From: Lentzea cavernae
GTDB taxonomy: Bacteria > Actinomycetota > Actinomycetes > Mycobacteriales > Pseudonocardiaceae
DNA length: 64,000 nt
Direction: 5' to 3'
Assembly: GCF_014653695.1 (NCBI RefSeq)
Contig: NZ_BNAR01000006.1
Span: 248,001-312,000, forward strand
The notes below the pieces were generated by a model. The model saw nothing but the letters and a program-made list of their open reading frames with translations, ran no database searches and had not been told where the DNA came from. This document shows, piece by piece, positions 59,975-64,000 of the stretch (positions are counted from its first letter, which is position 1; every line of letters begins with the position of its first letter). The position numbers and the translations under genes were made by a program.

Positions 59975-62524
59975 CTACGGGTAGCTGACGACGTTCACCG
60001 GCACGGTGCCCGGCGGTGTCACCGCCCCCACGTTGTTCACCACGTGGGTGATCGTTCCCTGGTAGTTGAGCGACACGGTCAGCAGGTTGTGCAACCTCAC
60101 GCCGGACCGGTTGGGCACCTCGAACGCGTTCTCGGCCCGCACGGACGGGTTGACGTTGAAGAAGCAGTAGCTGCCGAGCCCCCACGCCTCGTGCGTGGTG
60201 ACGTTGTCACCGACCTTGTAGGCAGCCCATCCGGCCTGCCCGTTCGGCCTGTTCCAGGTCGCCTGGTTCGGCACGTCGTACGGCATCTCGTTCTGGAAGA
60301 AGATGGTCCGCCCGCGTTCGCCGTTCCAGATCGCCTGGTACTTCTGGTAGTGCTCGACGAACAGGCCGGTGGCCAGCACGTCGTTGCCGTTGACCACCAG
60401 GCCGGTGTCCCCGATCGCCTCGTCCCAGCCCCAGGTTCCGGCGTTGCCGTGGTCGGCGCGCCAGATCCAGCTGTGGTCGATGATCGTGTTGTGGCTGTTG
60501 ACGACCAGGCTGTTGGTCGCCTTGCCCGCGATTGCGCCGCCGACGCGGAAGAACACGTCCTGCAGCGTGGTCGGATTGGACGCGTGCGAGGCCGAGGAGC
60601 CCGCGGGCCCGACGGTCAGCAGCGAGTTCGACAGGGTGGTGCCGGCGTCGAACAGGATGCCCTTGATCCGCACGCCGTCGACGTCCGCGACCTGCATCGC
60701 GGTGACGCCGTTCTGCGGCACGATCGTCGCGTAGCCGATGCCCAGCACGACGGTGTTGGGCCGCGTGATGTTGATCGTCTGGTTGACGTTGTAGATGCCG
60801 GGTGTGAAGAACAGGTTGCAGCCCTGGCCCAGGGCCGCGTTGATCGTGGCGGCCGTGTCACCGGACTTCACGACGTAGAACTGGCTCATCGGCAGCGAGG
60901 TGCCGGGCGTGCCGCCGTTGAGCCACGACGCACCGGAGGCGTTGGTGCGCAACGAGGGCAGGAACACCCGGTACTGGTTGCCGTCGAGGTACAGGTACGG
61001 CACGTCGCGCGAGATCGGCGTGGTCGCCAGGTTCGTCGACGGGGGCGTCGGGAACGTGGTCGCGGGCGCGCCCGGCGTTCCGGAGAACACCATGTTCCAC
61101 ACGCCGCCGTTCCAGCTGCCGTAGTTGGTGTCGCGCGTGTACCACTGCTGCTGCGAGACCGACGCGGTCTGACCGGACACGCGGGTGTCGGCCGTGTAGC
61201 CACCACTCGCGAAGCCGTACGACGCCGGGTAGAGCGCCAGGTTGCCGCGGACGTCCATGCGGCGGAACGGCGCCGCCTGCGCGACGGCCCACCGGTTGGT
61301 GCCGCTGCTCGGGACGACCGCCATGTTCTCGGCGGAGCGCCAGAAGTTCTGCAGCGCCACGCCCTTGTCGGACTCGTTGAACGCGTCGACGGTGATGTCA
61401 CCGTTGATCACCACGTCACCGGGGTTGCGACCCAGTCCCGACACCGACGTGTAGTAGCCGACGTCGTCGTGGATGCCGTTGTACGTGCCCGGCTTGAACA
61501 GGTGCGCGACCCGCCGCGGCGCCATCTGCGCGGTCAGCGTGTCCTTCTGGTTGTTGAAGTCGGTGTCGAGCTGCGCCTGGATGCTCGTCGCCGACATGCT
61601 CGGGTCGAAGACGCGCGTGTTCGGCCCGAAGTTCGGGTTGTCCGACTGCACACATCCCTGCTGCGTCCCGATCGTGTACGTCGCGCTGGCCACGGCCGAG
61701 TTCGCGAGACCGGACTTGATGCCGATCGCGCTGACGGTCCTGTTGCTGGACACGGAGATCGGCCCGCTGTAGACCGGCGAGCTCGTCGTCGGCGTCGAAC
61801 CGTCCACTGTGTACCGGATCGTCGCACCGCTCGTCGCCGTGGAGATCGTCACCGTCTGCGCGGACGCGTAGGCACCACCCGGCGGACTGAACGTCGGCGT
61901 CGCGACCGGCGTGCCGATCACGTACGACGCGCTGCCCACAGCCGAGTTCGGCTGCCCCGACTTGATGCCGATCGCCTTGACGGTCCTGTTGCTGGGGACC
62001 GAAATCGCCCCGCTGTAGACCGGCGAGCTCGTGGTCGGTGTCGATCCGTCGACCGTGTAGCGGATCGTCGCGCCCGAGGTGGACGTCGAGATCGTGACGT
62101 TCTGCGCCGACGAGTAGGTACCGCCGGGCGGGCTGAACGTCGGCGTCGCCACCGGTTGCACCGCACCCTGGTGGGTGTAGGTGAAGTGCGGCGTGTCGTA
62201 CTGCGGGCCGCTCTTCTCGTAGGTGAACCAGTAGTCGATCACCGTGCCGGACGACAGCGACCCGACGGTCTTCTGCCAGGTCCCGGCGTTGTTGGTCATG
62301 CGGAAGTTCTGCTGGGATTGGCCGGAGATCAGGTAGTGCACGTCGACGTAGACAGCAGGGGTCGTCGGCGTGAAGTTGATCCTGGCTTGAGTCGCGTCGA
62401 TCGCGGTCACGTTCTGCGTGTAGTCGTCGGCCGCGTACGCGGCCTCGACCGTCGCCAATGACGACAGGGCAATCGCTACGGCGGCAAGTCCTCGCCGCCA
62501 TCTCGTCTTTGAGAGCGCTCTCAC
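59975..62524 (-). CDS. Secreted beta-helix glycan-active protein with CBM56 and two CHB_HEX_C domains
   Basis: 849 residues. Signal peptide (about 1-31, ends EAAYA). CBM56-like domain (about 32-118; PAVYVDVHYLISGQSQQNFRM; YWFTYEKSGPQYDTPHFTYTH), a module that binds beta-1,3-glucan. Two near-identical CHB_HEX_C domains follow (about 122-285). The C-terminal 560 residues form a right-handed beta-helix-like domain (NTVVLGIGYATIVPQNGVTAMQVADVDGV...HNTIIDHSWIWRADHG), like GH55/GH87 or other helix enzymes. A fungal-wall glucanase is the best guess; the exact family is uncertain. GTG start; TACCGT lies 7 bp before it, and a perfect palindrome covers the first codons. Confidence 0.78.
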   Translation of the reverse strand: MRALSKTRWRRGLAAVAIALSSLATVEAAYAADDYTQNVTAIDATQARINFTPTTPAVYVDVHYLISGQSQQNFRMTNNAGTWQKTVGSLSSGTVIDYWFTYEKSGPQYDTPHFTYTHQGAVQPVATPTFSPPGGTYSSAQNVTISTSTSGATIRYTVDGSTPTTSSPVYSGAISVPSNRTVKAIGIKSGQPNSAVGSASYVIGTPVATPTFSPPGGAYASAQTVTISTATSGATIRYTVDGSTPTTSSPVYSGPISVSSNRTVSAIGIKSGLANSAVASATYTIGTQQGCVQSDNPNFGPNTRVFDPSMSATSIQAQLDTDFNNQKDTLTAQMAPRRVAHLFKPGTYNGIHDDVGYYTSVSGLGRNPGDVVINGDITVDAFNESDKGVALQNFWRSAENMAVVPSSGTNRWAVAQAAPFRRMDVRGNLALYPASYGFASGGYTADTRVSGQTASVSQQQWYTRDTNYGSWNGGVWNMVFSGTPGAPATTFPTPPSTNLATTPISRDVPYLYLDGNQYRVFLPSLRTNASGASWLNGGTPGTSLPMSQFYVVKSGDTAATINAALGQGCNLFFTPGIYNVNQTINITRPNTVVLGIGYATIVPQNGVTAMQVADVDGVRIKGILFDAGTTLSNSLLTVGPAGSSASHASNPTTLQDVFFRVGGAIAGKATNSLVVNSHNTIIDHSWIWRADHGNAGTWGWDEAIGDTGLVVNGNDVLATGLFVEHYQKYQAIWNGERGRTIFFQNEMPYDVPNQATWNRPNGQAGWAAYKVGDNVTTHEAWGLGSYCFFNVNPSVRAENAFEVPNRSGVRLHNLLTVSLNYQGTITHVVNNVGAVTPPGTVPVNVVSYP
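61667..62158. repeat. 246-bp tandem repeat coding CHB_HEX_C domains
   Basis: Two copies (about 61667-61912 and 61913-62158) at a 246-bp period, each coding 82 residues. About 15 residues differ between them (for example PPGGTYSSAQ versus PPGGAYASAQ). Recent domain duplication inside the secreted enzyme gene. Confidence 0.85.
62510..62523. promoter_or_regulatory. LacI-type operator over the start codon of the beta-helix gene
   Basis: Perfect 14-bp palindrome TGAGAGCGCTCTCA, with the same AGCGCT core as the cellobiose operators. It begins one base after the G of the GTG start, so a bound repressor would cover the transcription start of a leaderless mRNA. Confidence 0.7.
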
Positions 62525-62651
62525 ACCTGGAACGGTAAAGCTGAGATGACGATGAGGGAAGATGCAAGTTTCACGAAAGCTTCCCGGCGCCAGTTTGTTT
62601 TCACCCGAACGAGCACCTGCTTGTAGTGAATACAACCCATAGCGTCGACGC

Positions 62652-63491
62652 ATGACTCCCTCCACCGCGTACAGCAGGGACCTGGGCGACGAGCTCCGGC
62701 GTCTGCGCGAGACCTGCACCGGCCTGAGCGGCAACAAGCTCGCCGAGAAGCTGGGCTGGGACCCGAGCAAGGTCTCGACCGTCGAGCACGGCAAGGCACG
62801 CGCCAGCGAGATCGACCTGATCCAGTACTTGTCCATGTGCGGCAAGGACATCGACTTCGTCAACGACTTCAGGCGCCGCTACCAGTACGCCTTCGACGAG
62901 TACATCGTGCAGGTGTCGGGCAACCTCCGCACGGTCGCGATGGCCGAGTCCACCGCCACGGGAATCACGAGCTACTCACCGCAGTCCATACCAGGCTTGG
63001 TCCAGATCCCGGAGTACGCCGATGGGCTGTACCGGATGACCGGAGTCGTGACGGAGGAGCGCATCCCGGCACTCGTCCAGTTCCGGACCGACCGCCAAAC
63101 GATTCTCCGCCGACACGATCGGCCGACTTGCGTGTTCTACATCCATGAGCACGCCCTCCAACTCCAAGTCGGGAGCAGCGCGATCATGGAGGACCAGTAC
63201 GCCCGGCTGCTGTTCGACACGCACACCATCCGGATCGTGTCCGCCGACGCGCCCATGGCCGCCACGGGTTGTGTGCTGTGGGAGTACGAGAAATCTCGAC
63301 CGATCGTCTTCAGCGAGACCAACCTCGCGAAGGTGTTCGTCCAGGATCCGGGGGCGATCGCGCGAACCAGGCTCCTCTTCGACCGCCTGGATGAAGTCGC
63401 CTTGAGTGCGGAACAATCGCGGAGCAAGCTGGCGGAGTACGTCAGCCGACCGCGAGAGGGACTCGATGACTCAGGACCGCACCTGGCGTAA
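62652..63491 (+). CDS. XRE-family regulator with Scr1-type C-terminal domain (DUF5753)
   Basis: 279 residues. N-terminal helix-turn-helix (LRRLRETCTGLSGNKLAEKLGWDPSKVSTVEHGK) and a C-terminal DUF5753/Scr1 domain (SYSPQSIPGLVQIPEYADGLYR; FYIHEHALQLQVGS), a set widespread in streptomycetes and relatives (WhiJ-like). TAGCGT lies 6 bp before the ATG, so the mRNA is probably leaderless. Overlaps the DUF397 gene by 26 bp. Works with the small DUF397 partner in regulation of development or as a toxin-antitoxin-like pair; the target is unknown. Confidence 0.92.
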   Translation: MTPSTAYSRDLGDELRRLRETCTGLSGNKLAEKLGWDPSKVSTVEHGKARASEIDLIQYLSMCGKDIDFVNDFRRRYQYAFDEYIVQVSGNLRTVAMAESTATGITSYSPQSIPGLVQIPEYADGLYRMTGVVTEERIPALVQFRTDRQTILRRHDRPTCVFYIHEHALQLQVGSSAIMEDQYARLLFDTHTIRIVSADAPMAATGCVLWEYEKSRPIVFSETNLAKVFVQDPGAIARTRLLFDRLDEVALSAEQSRSKLAEYVSRPREGLDDSGPHLA

Positions 63492-63648
63492 GAGCAGCTA
63501 CAGCGACGGCACCGAGGACGGCGAGTGCGTCGAGGTGTCGTTGACCCACAACGCACTCGTCCGGGACTCGAAGAACGCGAGCGGCGACGTGCTCGCGTTC
63601 TCGGTCCCCGCCTGGCGGAACCTGCTCAGGTTCCTCGGTTCTCGTTGA
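63466..63648 (+). CDS. DUF397 protein (Scr2-like)
   Basis: 60 residues, the whole DUF397 domain: WRKSSYSDGTEDGECVEV, then VRDSKNASGDVLAFSVPAWRNLLRF. Nearly always encoded next to an XRE/DUF5753 gene, as here, where it overlaps the regulator by 26 bp. ATG start at MTQDRTW; the longer frame would overlap further into the regulator. The 3' end overlaps the convergent YheO-like gene by 23 bp. Confidence 0.93.
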   Translation: MTQDRTWRKSSYSDGTEDGECVEVSLTHNALVRDSKNASGDVLAFSVPAWRNLLRFLGSR

Positions 63649-64000
63649 GGTAGTTGTAGATCGTGTAGCGGGTGACCTCCAGGACGCCCGCCAGGTGGTC
63701 GACCGAGTCGCGGATGAGGAAGAAGCCCGCCTCGTCCAGCACTCGGACGACCTGCGACTTGTGCACCTTCTTCATCAGTTCGACGGGCACGCCGACGTCG
63801 GCGATGGCCTTCTCGACCAGCACGCGCTGCAGCGTGTCCACGTCCTGCGGGAACGACTCCACCGGACCCGAGGCCTCGTGGGCGGCGAGTTTGTTGACGC
63901 ACAGGCAGCCCACGGCGATGCCGGCCGCGTCGCGAACGAACGTCGTCGACGACCAGATCGCGCGGCCGTCGGGGGCGTAGGTCTCGTAGCCGGGCATGTC
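63626..64000 (-). CDS. YheO-like PAS/HTH regulator, 5'-truncated by the window edge
   Basis: C-terminal 124 residues or so; the start lies past the right edge. PAS-like end of the YheO domain (DGRAIWSSTTFVRDAAGIAVGCLCVN) and a C-terminal YheO-type helix-turn-helix (VVRVLDEAGFFLIRDSVDHLAGVLEVTRYTIYNYLNE). DNA-binding regulator; ligand unknown. Confidence 0.85.
   Translation of the reverse strand, partial: DMPGYETYAPDGRAIWSSTTFVRDAAGIAVGCLCVNKLAAHEASGPVESFPQDVDTLQRVLVEKAIADVGVPVELMKKVHKSQVVRVLDEAGFFLIRDSVDHLAGVLEVTRYTIYNYLNENRGT

Noticed and set aside
60044-62461. 805-residue open frame on the plus strand
   Set aside because: Antisense to the beta-helix enzyme gene; Arg/Val/Asp-rich shadow with no signature.

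Overview
The window is about 64 kb of very GC-rich DNA. Gene density is high, GTG starts are common and several starts are TTG. A cobalamin riboswitch, XRE/DUF397 and DUF742 genes, two large LuxR regulators, MEDS-type anti-sigma proteins and CebEFG-like sugar import genes all point to a filamentous actinomycete. My inference is Pseudonocardiales (Lentzea, Saccharothrix or a relative); the sequence alone does not fix the genus. No rRNA, tRNA, CRISPR, insertion sequence or prophage was seen, so this looks like stable chromosome.

Layout. 1-2.0 kb: the end of a sensor histidine kinase, then glycerate kinase. 2.0-11.05 kb: a cellulose-use locus with secreted GH6 and GH9 cellulases, a binding protein and two permeases for cellobiose-type sugars, a GH1 beta-glucosidase and a LacI repressor. 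The same 16-bp operator lies in front of the import operon and of the repressor gene. 11-13.5 kb: a TetR/membrane-protein pair with two operators, and a cation/H+ antiporter. 13.5-27.7 kb: seven minus-strand genes joined by 4-8 bp overlaps: PP2C phosphatase, FHA protein, Ser/Thr kinase, a 2064-residue membrane-anchored Ig/FnIII protein, MoxR ATPase, DUF58 protein, and a transglutaminase-fold membrane protein whose catalytic residues appear to be missing. This is the best candidate here for an uncharacterised system. 27.9-32.1 kb: a secreted tachylectin-like propeller protein, a GAF-SpoIIE phosphatase and a metallophosphatase.

32.1-45 kb: a divergent pair of NIS siderophore synthetases, a Nudix-like protein, a true Nudix hydrolase, a BtuF-like protein, a 166-bp imperfect inverted-repeat element, a PLP desulfhydrase, a small alarmone synthetase, a MerR regulator, a MEDS/ATPase protein, an orphan DUF742 protein and a LapA-type protein. 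42.6-48 kb: two divergent large ATP-binding LuxR regulators. 48-49.8 kb: an EF-hand protein, GTP cyclohydrolase I and a Cys-rich ArsR-type regulator. 49.8-59.3 kb: cobalamin synthesis (cobN under a B12 riboswitch, cobG-cobH-cobIJ, then cobL-cobM-cobK on the other strand), followed by a PPOX protein. 60-64 kb: a secreted beta-helix enzyme with CBM56 and two CHB_HEX_C domains, an XRE/DUF397 pair and the end of a YheO-like regulator.

Two themes run through the window. Thirteen genes that begin a transcript have a TANNNT-type -10 box only 6-7 bp before the start codon, which suggests leaderless mRNAs. Seven convergent gene pairs overlap at their 3' ends by 23-47 bp.
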